This document shows, piece after piece, positions 1-5,566 of a stretch of 10,984 nt of DNA. The DNA lies in NCBI GenBank assembly GCA_043746815.1, contig JAYTQG010000076.1, positions 1-10,984 of the forward strand, given 5' to 3'. The position numbers and the translations under genes were made by a program. Each line of letters starts with the position of its first letter. Within the stretch, counting starts at the first letter, position 1. This stretch comes from JAYTQG01 sp043746815 (lineage in GTDB: Bacteria; Actinomycetota; Thermoleophilia; Miltoncostaeales; Miltoncostaeaceae). The notes under the pieces are model-generated. The model saw only the letters and a program-made list of their open reading frames with translations. It was not told the origin of the DNA and ran no database searches.

Positions 1-20
1 CACGACCGGAGACGACCACC

Positions 21-251
21 GTGCCAAACATTCCGTTCCTCAGCCGCAAAGCGCGTTCCGCAACCGCGACCGAGACCCGCGGCGCACGACGCCGACGCAG
101 ACTCCGCTGGCTGACGGTGCCCGTTGTCACGGCGATCGGCTGGACGGCCGGGCGAATGCGCGGCGCCGTTCGGCCCCGCTACTTCGGCAGCGCACCGTCC
201 GTCACGCCAGACCCGGTTTCGACCGGAGAGACGGAACGCACCGCAACGTGA
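21..251 (+). CDS. Small basic protein with one possible membrane segment, unknown function
   Basis: I do not recognise this 76-residue ORF. It begins with GTG, and GGAGA at positions 8-12 lies 8 bases upstream, a well-placed ribosome binding site. The frame is open to the window edge, so an upstream start cannot be excluded. The N-terminal third is Arg-rich (an RRRRR run near residues 23-27). It is followed by a short hydrophobic stretch, about residues 30-43 (WLTVPVVTAIGWTAG), which could be a single membrane anchor with the positive side inside. The rest is polar and of low complexity. Its 3' end overlaps the convergent switch gene at 179-592 by 73 bp, which weakens the call. It is the only candidate for the first 178 bases. 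A spurious ORF in GC-rich DNA is the main alternative. Confidence 0.45.
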   Translation: MPNIPFLSRKARSATATETRGARRRRRLRWLTVPVVTAIGWTAGRMRGAVRPRYFGSAPSVTPDPVSTGETERTAT

Positions 252-592
252 AGGAAGTCGCGGTCGCCGACAGCCTCGGTCCATAGCCGGTCGTCAGTAC
301 CAGCGAAGAGCGCGGCGGGGCTCGGAATCCGGCGGTCGGTGACCATTCCCGCCGCGACGCCTGGAACGAATGGTCCGAGGCTGATGTCGAGGTGTCCATC
401 CCCGGCCGTTCCCGTGAGCTCAATGTGATCGCCGATCATCGCCTGCGGGTCACACGCCGCAAGTTCAATGGCGAGTTGGATCTCGGCGGCGCGATCAATT
501 GGGACGTCTGCCTCCGCGGCAAGCGCCATGACGAGACGTCCGAACACGGGGGCGACGAGGGGCCCCACGCTGACACGACAGCGAACCGTCAC
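179..592 (-). CDS. Degenerate RsbW-like (GHKL-fold) protein, predicted non-ATP-binding
   Basis: This 137-residue protein is the last gene of the partner-switching operon. Its GTG start overlaps the TGA of the RsbW-like gene upstream (GTGA, 4 bp), so the two are probably translationally coupled. The length equals that of its neighbour, and the segment around residues 33-46 (DRAAEIQLAIELAA) aligns by eye with the helix carrying the N-box in RsbW/SpoIIAB proteins. The expected E-x-x-x-N pattern is absent, there is no D-x-G-x-G box, and there is no glycine-rich G2 box. I infer a paralogue of the anti-sigma kinase that has lost ATP binding and might act as a structural partner, decoy or dimerisation subunit. 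Similar degenerate partners beside RsbW-like genes occur, to my recollection, in Thermoleophilia. An unrelated small protein cannot be excluded. Confidence 0.72.
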   Translation of the reverse strand: MTVRCRVSVGPLVAPVFGRLVMALAAEADVPIDRAAEIQLAIELAACDPQAMIGDHIELTGTAGDGHLDISLGPFVPGVAAGMVTDRRIPSPAALFAGTDDRLWTEAVGDRDFLHVAVRSVSPVETGSGVTDGALPK

Positions 593-1002
593 GGTGTGAT
601 GGGCTGGGCGGACGGAATGGTGAACGACAGCTCAATAGCCGTGCCGCTGCCCCGCCCACTACGAATTGCAACGAGGTCAGCCACCGACACCATCAACGCG
701 AGACCGACGCCGCCACCGTCGTCGCCACCGATCGTGGGAGTGATACCGCCGCCGGAGTCCCGTACGGATGTCACCAGCTGATCGTCGGTGATGACCGCGT
801 GAACATCGATCTCGCCGATTTCCGTCCCGTAGGCATGCACCACCACGTTCGCGCAAGCCTCGGAGACCGCGAGCTTTACGTCAGCCAAAAATGCCTCGTC
901 CCAGCCCAGCGCGTCGCCCATCCCGGCGAGTACCTGGCGCACGATGGCGAGGCTCGCCGGAAGGGCAGGGAGCGTCAACCCGACCTCCGCCGGGGCGATC
1001 AT
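589..1002 (-). CDS. rsbW: RsbW/SpoIIAB-type anti-sigma factor, serine-protein kinase with HATPase fold
   Basis: Proteins of this family bind a sigma-B/F factor and hold it inactive, and they phosphorylate the serine of STAS anti-anti-sigma partners using ATP. The 137 residues cover one GHKL ATPase domain. The N-box is SEACANVVVHAY (residues 47-58, with Glu48 and Asn52). The G1 box is RDSGGGI (81-87, Asp82). The G2 glycine loop is GGGVGLALM (96-104). All ATP-binding elements look intact and the length is normal for RsbW. The ATG overlaps the TGA of the preceding STAS gene (ATGA), and the reverse-strand sequence GGTGG upstream may serve as ribosome binding site. The likely client is the sigma factor at 1761-2489, with the STAS proteins at 999-1687 as antagonists. 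That pairing is inferred from neighbourhood only. No PP2C phosphatase (RsbU/SpoIIE type) is present in the window. Confidence 0.88.
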   Translation of the reverse strand: MIAPAEVGLTLPALPASLAIVRQVLAGMGDALGWDEAFLADVKLAVSEACANVVVHAYGTEIGEIDVHAVITDDQLVTSVRDSGGGITPTIGGDDGGGVGLALMVSVADLVAIRSGRGSGTAIELSFTIPSAQPITP

Positions 1003-1355
1003 CGTTCGCGAACCACCTCGAGCGCCATCGCTCGGTTGTCGACAATCGGAATGGCGTCCTCAAGCCCTGTCAACTCGACGACACGCCGGACCGCGAACGT
1101 GCCTTCCGTCTCCGGCAAGTAGACGACATACCCCACCGACGCATCGTCTGCCCAGCGGGCGCCCTCGACCAGCGAGCGCAGGATGCTGGAGTCAACGAAC
1201 GTCGTGCCACCAAGGTCGACGACGACGTCACGACTGCTCTCAATCAGTCGGCCCAATGTGTCGGTCAGGTCGTGACTCAGCGAAAGGTCCTGCTCACCCG
1301 TCAATCGGACGACCGCCACATCGCCTTCCATGGCCGTCGATACGAGTCCACTCAT
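999..1355 (-). CDS. STAS-domain anti-anti-sigma factor with atypical phospho-site
   Basis: This single STAS domain of 118 residues is of the SpoIIAA/RsbV type, which releases a sigma factor by binding its anti-sigma kinase. The core strand-loop-helix is visible as VVVDLGGTTFVDSSILRSL (residues 44-62). The serine of the DSS motif (56/57) is the expected phosphorylation site. The usual glycine after the motif (DS[AST]G) is replaced by Ile58, unlike the neighbouring STAS protein, which could alter kinase recognition or lock one state. The start ATG overlaps the stop of the upstream STAS gene (ATGA), and its own stop overlaps rsbW the same way, so it is an internal cistron of a coupled operon. 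It may antagonise the RsbW-like kinase, or serve as a second input. Which of the two STAS proteins is the true RsbV cannot be decided from sequence alone. Confidence 0.86.
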   Translation of the reverse strand: MSGLVSTAMEGDVAVVRLTGEQDLSLSHDLTDTLGRLIESSRDVVVDLGGTTFVDSSILRSLVEGARWADDASVGYVVYLPETEGTFAVRRVVELTGLEDAIPIVDNRAMALEVVRER

Positions 1356-1687
1356 TCCGTGTCTCCCCGCTCGGGCAGGTGGCCTGCCGTTCGAATGTCA
1401 AAAGCGTCTTCCAGACCAGCAATCGTGAAAATCCGTCGGATGTTGCCGGGGGCGCAGATGATGACGGGTGGAGTCGCGTCGGGCTCAGCGGAGCGAAACC
1501 GGTGGAGCGCGGAGAGGCCCGCAGAGTCGATGAACTCCACGCGCGTCAAGTCGATCGCAGGCCGCTCGCCAGCCCATTGTTCCCTGAGTTGATCCAATGA
1601 ACGGACGGTGTAGGCATCGAGATCGCCAGTGAGAACCACGACCGCGACTCGGCCGTGCTCGCGCATGATGTCGATATCAAGCCCCAT
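1352..1687 (-). CDS. rsbV: STAS-domain anti-anti-sigma factor (RsbV/SpoIIAA-like)
   Basis: This is the first gene of the switch operon, 111 residues long with one STAS domain. It shows the classical signature: LTGDLDAYTV (residues 19-28) and IDLTRVEFIDSAGLSALHRF (45-64), with Ser55 in the DSAGL motif as the predicted phosphorylation target. In the unphosphorylated form such proteins bind the anti-sigma kinase and free the sigma factor. The start is taken as ATG at 1687. A second in-frame ATG at 1666 is possible, and neither has a clear Shine-Dalgarno sequence. A sigma-B/F-type promoter lies at 1734-1759, giving a leader of about 40 bases from the predicted start of transcription. The overlap with the next gene is 4 bp. 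The classical motif makes this the better RsbV candidate of the two STAS genes. Confidence 0.88.
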   Translation of the reverse strand: MGLDIDIMREHGRVAVVVLTGDLDAYTVRSLDQLREQWAGERPAIDLTRVEFIDSAGLSALHRFRSAEPDATPPVIICAPGNIRRIFTIAGLEDAFDIRTAGHLPERGDTE

Positions 1688-1733
1688 TCGGTGCAGTCGT
1701 GCCGTATGGGGAGGGGAGCGTCACACGCGAGGC

Positions 1734-1759
1734 GTACCCGCAGCAAGGGTTGAGCAAAC
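1734..1759 (-). promoter_or_regulatory. Candidate sigma-B/F-type promoter of the STAS-STAS-rsbW operon
   Basis: On the minus strand, GTTTGC (1759-1754) is followed by a 14-base spacer and GGGTAC (1739-1734). This matches the sigma-B/SigF pattern GTTT ... GGGTA with spacing in the known range (GTTTAA-N12-15-GGGTAT in Bacillus; GGTTT-N15-17-GGGTA in mycobacteria). It begins 2 bases after the sigB stop codon and fills the only gap before the operon. Transcription would start near 1727, about 40 bases before the first ATG. This implies that the switch operon is driven by the sigma factor it controls. Confidence 0.62.
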
Positions 1760-1760
1760 A

Positions 1761-2489
1761 TCAGGAGGCCGGATCCTCCTCAGGGACGATCGCTGCCCGC
1801 AACGTCAAGATCGCGCGCCGCAGGAGGCGCGAGACATGCATCTGCGAGATCCCAACCCGGGCCGCGATTTCCGACTGGGTGAGCCCACTCCCAAATCGGA
1901 GGGCGACGATGAGTTGGTCGCGCGGACTCAGCTCGGCCAGCGATCGACCGAGGGTCGCACGCCCTTCGGCGAGCGCGAATCCGGGGTCTTCTCTTCCAAT
2001 GTCGATCGCGATCTCGTCGTCACTCGACGTCGGCATTCGGGAGAGCGACAAAGGTTGAAACGCCACGCTTGACGCAATCGCGTCAAGGACCTCTTCCTCC
2101 GTGAGGTCGACCTCCTTCGCGATCTCCCGCACCACCGGTGTCCGACCCAGCCGGGTCGTGAGGTCTGTGATCCCACGATTGACCTTCGTATGCGCGTCCT
2201 GAAGACCGCGCGGAACGTGCACCATCCGCAATCGATCTCGAAAGTGACGGCGGATCTCACCAAGGATCGTGGGAGTAGCAAAGGCAACGAGACTGGTTCC
2301 GCGCGATCGATCGAACCGGTCCACCGCCTTGATCAGACCCTCCGTGCCAACCTGGATCAGATCCTCCAGCGCCTCGCCACGGCGGGCGTACCTGCGGGCC
2401 AGCCCGATCACCAGCGGCATATGGTCAAGAATCAACCGCTCGCGTTCATCTGGGGAAAACGTTGAGCGGCTCGGTCGGCCGTCATCCAT
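1761..2489 (-). CDS. sigB: Alternative sigma factor of the sigma-B/F/G family
   Basis: This 242-residue sigma-70-family factor lacks region 1, as is typical of the general-stress/sporulation group. Region 2 spans about residues 13-90, with DLIQVGTEGLIKAVDRFD (43-60) for core binding and FATPTILGEIRRHFRD (70-85) for -10 recognition. Region 3 follows at about 97-147, and region 4 at about 182-235 contains the helix-turn-helix LTQSEIAARVGISQMHVSRL (203-222). Its function would be to redirect RNA polymerase to stress promoters of GTTT/GGGTA type when released by the RsbW-like protein downstream. The chosen ATG has no Shine-Dalgarno sequence, and the candidate promoter at 2502-2526 would leave only about 6 leader bases, suggesting near-leaderless translation. 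Unlike the Bacillus order rsbV-rsbW-sigB, the sigma gene here comes first and is separated from its regulators by 73 bp and a promoter. Confidence 0.93.
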   Translation of the reverse strand: MDDGRPSRSTFSPDERERLILDHMPLVIGLARRYARRGEALEDLIQVGTEGLIKAVDRFDRSRGTSLVAFATPTILGEIRRHFRDRLRMVHVPRGLQDAHTKVNRGITDLTTRLGRTPVVREIAKEVDLTEEEVLDAIASSVAFQPLSLSRMPTSSDDEIAIDIGREDPGFALAEGRATLGRSLAELSPRDQLIVALRFGSGLTQSEIAARVGISQMHVSRLLRRAILTLRAAIVPEEDPAS

Positions 2490-2501
2490 GTGGTTGTCAT
2501 C

Positions 2502-2526
2502 ATGCCCGTGTTCGTGAACTCAAAAC
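2502..2526 (-). promoter_or_regulatory. Candidate autoregulatory sigma-B/F-type promoter of sigB
   Basis: On the minus strand, GTTTTG (2526-2521), a 13-base spacer and GGGCAT (2507-2502) resemble the sigma-B/F consensus with one mismatch in the GGGTA core. The GG before TTT also fits the mycobacterial SigF form GGTTT-N15-GGGTA. The predicted start of transcription, about 2495, is only some 6 bases before the ATG at 2489. An 8-of-9 match like this is expected several times by chance in a window of this size, so position is the main support. Confidence 0.4.
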
Positions 2527-2532
2527 CCCAAT

Positions 2533-2557
2533 GTTTGGCGTTCTCGCCAGGGGGTAC
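2533..2557 (+). promoter_or_regulatory. Candidate sigma-B/F-type promoter reading antisense into rpoD
   Basis: On the plus strand, GTTTGG (2533-2538), a 13-base spacer and GGGTAC (2552-2557) match the GTTT ... GGGTA pattern fully. It lies in the 121-bp gap between sigB and rpoD, back to back with the sigB candidate; the two -35 elements are 6 bases apart. Transcription would start near 2564 and run into the complementary strand of the rpoD 3' end (stop at 2611). No convincing plus-strand gene follows, so the product would be an antisense or small RNA. Confidence 0.42.
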
Positions 2558-2610
2558 CGGTTGGCTGGGGTGCGCTTGCGACGATCGGTCGGCGGCGAGC
2601 GCGCCCTCTT

Positions 2611-3666
2611 CTATGCCGCCTCGCGCAGGGCTTCGAGCTCCCGGTTCAAAGCGAGCCGCTTCAATGCCTCGGTTTCGATCTGACGCACACGCTCGCGGGA
2701 AACGCCCAGGGTGTCCGCGATGGCGCTCAGGGTCTCCGGCTTCAGGTCCCCATCCAGGCCGTAGCGCCGCCGGAGCACATCTTGCTGGCGCTCCGACAGG
2801 TCGCCGAGCGCTCGGCGAATCGCCTCACGGCTGAGGCGGACGCTGATTTCTTCGTCGAGCGCGCCGTCCTCACCGGCAAGAAGGTCCCCGAGTGTGCTGC
2901 CGTCGTTGTCCCCAACGGGTCGGTCCAAACTCGTCGTCGCCCGGGCCGCCTCGCGAACATCCCGGACCTGCCGCTCGGTCAACTCGGCAGCCTCAGCGAG
3001 CTCGGCGTCGGTCGGGTCACGATTGAGACGCGCCACGAACTGGCGCTCGACGCGGGCGATCTTTCGCTCGCGCTCCAGCAAATGGACGGGGATACGGATC
3101 TCCCTTGCGCGGTTGGCGATTCCCCGCTGCACGGCCTGCTGAATCCACCATGTGGCATACGTCGAGAACTTGTATCCGCGGCGCCAGTCGAACTTCTCGA
3201 CGGCACGAATCAGGCCGATGATTCCCTCCTGAATGAGGTCAAGCAGCGGCAACCCGTGACCCTGATAGCGCTTGGCGATGGAAACGACGAGCCGGAGGTT
3301 CGCGGTGATCATTCGCTCGCGCGCCTCGGCGTCGCCCGCCTCCACCCCCTTGGCGAGCGTCACTTCCTCGGACTTCGTTAAGAGTCGGTGGCGGCTGATC
3401 TCATTGAGGAACAGCTGCAGCGAATCGCTGGTCGCGCCCGCGAGCTCACGGTTCGTGAACGATGCGGCGGTCGCCCGGTCGCGGCCGCAGTCGTCCTCCA
3501 CGTCGACGCCGCGCGCCCGAAATTCCTCGTGAAGGCGCTCCACCTGATCCTCGTCCAAACCCAATCGCTCTGCCACCGCACTGACCTCCGAGAGCTCCAC
3601 GCAGCCATTCGCCCGACCAGCGGCCATCAGCGTCCGAATTCTGTCGTCATCAAATTCGGCTGGCAT
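2611..3666 (-). CDS. rpoD: RpoD/SigA-family primary-type RNA polymerase sigma factor
   Basis: From ATG 3666 this is 351 residues. A short acidic region-1.1-like module (about 1-65) is followed by region 1.2 (SLQLFLNEISRHRLLTKSEE, 82-101) and region 2 (118-191, with DLIQEGIIGLIRAVEKFDWR at 143-162 and the YKFSTYATWWIQQAV core at 165-179). Region 3 lies near 192-270. Region 4 contains LSAIADTLGVSRERVRQIET (313-332), the -35 reader. It would direct housekeeping transcription. The short N-terminus suits the sigma factors of Thermoleophilia, which often carry several paralogues, so it may not be the only primary factor. In-frame ATGs also exist at 3723, 3711 and 3699. I prefer 3666 because homologues start shortly before the D-x-x-I-x-x-L-M helix and because the upstream starts collide with the divergent gene. 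No clear terminator follows. Confidence 0.93.
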   Translation of the reverse strand: MPAEFDDDRIRTLMAAGRANGCVELSEVSAVAERLGLDEDQVERLHEEFRARGVDVEDDCGRDRATAASFTNRELAGATSDSLQLFLNEISRHRLLTKSEEVTLAKGVEAGDAEARERMITANLRLVVSIAKRYQGHGLPLLDLIQEGIIGLIRAVEKFDWRRGYKFSTYATWWIQQAVQRGIANRAREIRIPVHLLERERKIARVERQFVARLNRDPTDAELAEAAELTERQVRDVREAARATTSLDRPVGDNDGSTLGDLLAGEDGALDEEISVRLSREAIRRALGDLSERQQDVLRRRYGLDGDLKPETLSAIADTLGVSRERVRQIETEALKRLALNRELEALREAA

Positions 3667-3712
3667 TGCGGTTGTCACGTCCGTCTTCCCCAATCGCATG
3701 TTTCCGGTCATG

Positions 3713-3737
3713 ATTCCCGTCATGAATCAGACCAAAC
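3713..3737 (-). promoter_or_regulatory. Weak candidate sigma-B/F-type promoter of rpoD
   Basis: On the minus strand, GTTTGG (3737-3732), a 13-base spacer and GGGAAT (3718-3713) match the sigma-B/F pattern with one mismatch in the GGGTA core. Transcription would start near 3706, about 40 bases before the preferred rpoD start at 3666 and downstream of the alternative ATGs at 3723 and 3711. It lies inside the signal-peptide coding region and start area of the divergent secreted protein. Matches of this quality are expected by chance in the window, so the call rests mostly on position. Confidence 0.25.
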
Positions 3738-4249
3738 GCCTCACCATCGTGATGGTGGTCCTTGGCGCGAGCGCCACGACGCCTGCACTCAGCGTGGACG
3801 CTTCGTGGAAAAAACACAAGCCCATCGGCCCGAGTGTTGGCGACGCCCCCCTCGTCCTACAGGCGTGGCGGGCAGCTGACAACCGGTCGACCTGTGCTCC
3901 CCTGATGTTTCGCTCCATCCGCGGCGCCGGGCCTGGCGCCCGGCCCCGTATCGCCTACTTCGGCGGTGGCTGGGGCATCGCCTATGACCTCCCCGGAGTG
4001 CGGTCCGCCTTCGGGGTGGCAGGAGCAGGCATTAGTGTCGAAGACCGTCTCATCGACCTCTGGACCAACAAGGTGCGTTGGAACGACGGAAGCTGGGCGG
4101 GCTACGGCCTTGAAGGCGGACACGGGCCTGGGTACCTGGCGTACATGAAGGTCGCAGGACAGCGGTGCCTCTACAACGTGTGGAGCCACGTCGGCGAGGC
4201 CAAACTCCGCAGCCTGCTGAAACAGCTGGTCCTCGTCGAAACGACCTAA
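3722..4249 (+). CDS. Secreted protein of unknown function
   Basis: From ATG 3722 this is a 175-residue protein with a signal peptide: basic MNQTKR, a hydrophobic core LTIVMVVLGASA, and a likely cleavage near residues 24-27 (PALSVDA). The mature part has two cysteines (58 and 149) that could form a disulfide. It is rich in Gly and Trp (FGGGWGIAYDLPGVRSAFGV, 80-99; WNDGSWAGYGLEGGHGPGYL, 120-139) and ends in a basic amphipathic helix (about 159-170). I recognise no named domain, although similar short secreted proteins seem familiar from Thermoleophilia. In-frame ATGs at 3698 and 3710 are alternatives; 3722 gives the best signal peptide, but no start has a Shine-Dalgarno sequence. The 5' end abuts rpoD divergently. 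The 3' end shares 4 bp with the stop codon of the convergent M23 gene. Confidence 0.72.
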   Translation: MNQTKRLTIVMVVLGASATTPALSVDASWKKHKPIGPSVGDAPLVLQAWRAADNRSTCAPLMFRSIRGAGPGARPRIAYFGGGWGIAYDLPGVRSAFGVAGAGISVEDRLIDLWTNKVRWNDGSWAGYGLEGGHGPGYLAYMKVAGQRCLYNVWSHVGEAKLRSLLKQLVLVETT

Positions 4250-5469
4250 GTCGGCGGGGCGATGGAGATCGGAAACGACTTCGTCGTCTCGTTTCCGGCG
4301 ATGTCGCCAGCGGTGACCCGGACGCTGTAGTTCCCGTTGGGGAACATGCTGGTGTGCAGCCAGCCGTCGCCGCTCGGGCTCTTTAGCGTCAATCGGTAGG
4401 CGATCACCGGCTCCAGCGTGTGACGGGTTGATTGCACGCTGTACAGGCAATTTCCGACGGCCTCGGCGACGATGCCCTCCATCTCGAAGACCGACACCGG
4501 CCCGAGTACAACCTCCGCACTGTCGTTCAAAATCGCATAACCCAGTCGGTGCACGCCTCCGAGCAAGTTACCGCCGCTTTGGCGATCCAGCGCGCTTACA
4601 AAGAGAGCAACCGCACCGTTCAGTGCATCAAGTGCGATTTTGGAGCCATTGGGGCGAACGGCAACCAAGCCAGCAATCTCTGGTGCCGCGGTGTCGACGT
4701 AGTTGACGAAGCTCCCATACCGCAATGGGTTGACGGGGTCCTTGCCGACGTAGCGCGAGAAATGCACGTGCCCCTGGCCTGGAAACACACGACCGATCAC
4801 GGTCTTGAAGGCAGTCACACGGGTGCCATCAGCGACGACATGGTCGAGGTGGACGTACTCGAAATCGCCAACGCGCACGAACCGCGAGTAGTTGTCCCCC
4901 CCGCCGAGACGCGCCGTCCCAGAGGTGATCGCAAAAACCTCCGTCCCGTCGGCGGCCTTGATGTCAATCCCGTGGTGGATGATGCGCCGTCCCGGCGCCG
5001 ACACCGGTGAGAGGGTCGCCAGGTAGTGAACGAGGTCAGCGCCGCTCAGTCCCTTTGTCCCGCCAGAGAGACCGCGGGGCTCACCGAAGGGCGCGCGAAC
5101 CGGATGCGGTCCGTCGAATGGCTTCAGGGGCCATCGGAGTTTCATCGTCGGCGTGGCCACCGTGCGTCGGCCCACCGGTTTGGTGAGGAGCGAGAGCACC
5201 GGCGTCAGTTCCTGAATTGCGCGGGCCTGCTTGCGCTCGCGATAGTCCATGGGAAGGGGATCATGGTCCAGCAGGTATCCCTGTCCTCGCTCCCCGAGTC
5301 CATTGTTGATCTCGGCGTCCGGGTAGCCGACCGTTCGTTTCCACGCCATCACTGCCGCTGCGGTGGACGCTCCATATTTGTTGTCCGCGCGCAGCCCGAG
5401 CGCCCGTTGCACCAACGCAACGTCGGGTCCCGTCATTGGCGGCGAGACAAGGTTCAGTGGCCGTCGCAC
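4246..5469 (-). CDS. Peptidoglycan-binding/M23 metalloendopeptidase with C-terminal Ig-like domain
   Basis: This 407-residue cell-wall hydrolase has three parts. Residues 1-45 resemble PG_binding_1 (GPDVALVQRALGL, then KYGASTAAAVMAWK). Residues 115-250 form an M23/LytM peptidase: the zinc ligands are H165 and D169 in HHGID and H236 in GHVH, with H234 and H207 (YVHLDH) as catalytic histidines. Residues 265-407 are beta-rich and end in VTAGDIAGNETTKSFPI, typical of Ig/FN3-like domains. The family cuts peptide cross-links in peptidoglycan. The GTG start has an excellent GGAGG 7 bases upstream (reverse strand, about 5477-5481), and a stop lies in frame upstream at 5542-5544 with no other start codon between. 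The protein therefore seems to lack a signal peptide, which is odd for a wall enzyme. The gene stands alone, convergent with the secreted-protein gene and 97 bp downstream of typA. Confidence 0.88.
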   Translation of the reverse strand: MRRPLNLVSPPMTGPDVALVQRALGLRADNKYGASTAAAVMAWKRTVGYPDAEINNGLGERGQGYLLDHDPLPMDYRERKQARAIQELTPVLSLLTKPVGRRTVATPTMKLRWPLKPFDGPHPVRAPFGEPRGLSGGTKGLSGADLVHYLATLSPVSAPGRRIIHHGIDIKAADGTEVFAITSGTARLGGGDNYSRFVRVGDFEYVHLDHVVADGTRVTAFKTVIGRVFPGQGHVHFSRYVGKDPVNPLRYGSFVNYVDTAAPEIAGLVAVRPNGSKIALDALNGAVALFVSALDRQSGGNLLGGVHRLGYAILNDSAEVVLGPVSVFEMEGIVAEAVGNCLYSVQSTRHTLEPVIAYRLTLKSPSGDGWLHTSMFPNGNYSVRVTAGDIAGNETTKSFPISIAPPT

Positions 5470-5566
5470 GTGTTCGCCTCCGGGGTTTTCGATTGGTTCA
5501 CCGCAGATATGAGCGGCAAACCAACCGGGTGATACATCCGGTCAGAGGCGAGACTACTGGCTTAGC

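Noticed and set aside
891..1592. Long plus-strand open frames (233 and 218 residues) opposite the STAS genes
   Set aside because: They are shadows of the well-supported STAS/RsbW genes in GC-rich DNA; low-complexity Arg/Ser/Pro content and no domain.
2490..2834. Plus-strand open frames across the sigB-rpoD gap and the 3' end of rpoD, possible products of the antisense promoter
   Set aside because: Arg/Pro/Gly-rich shadow translation with no ribosome binding site after the predicted transcription start; better read as non-coding if transcribed.
3672..3702. TTGTCA as a -35 for the secreted-protein gene
   Set aside because: No acceptable -10 at 16-19 bases; the nearest hexamers match TATAAT poorly.
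3742..3757. Inverted repeat CACCATC-GT-GATGGTG
   Set aside because: Lies in the signal-peptide codons (ACC ATC GTG ATG GTG GTC) and is explained by them; too short for an operator claim.
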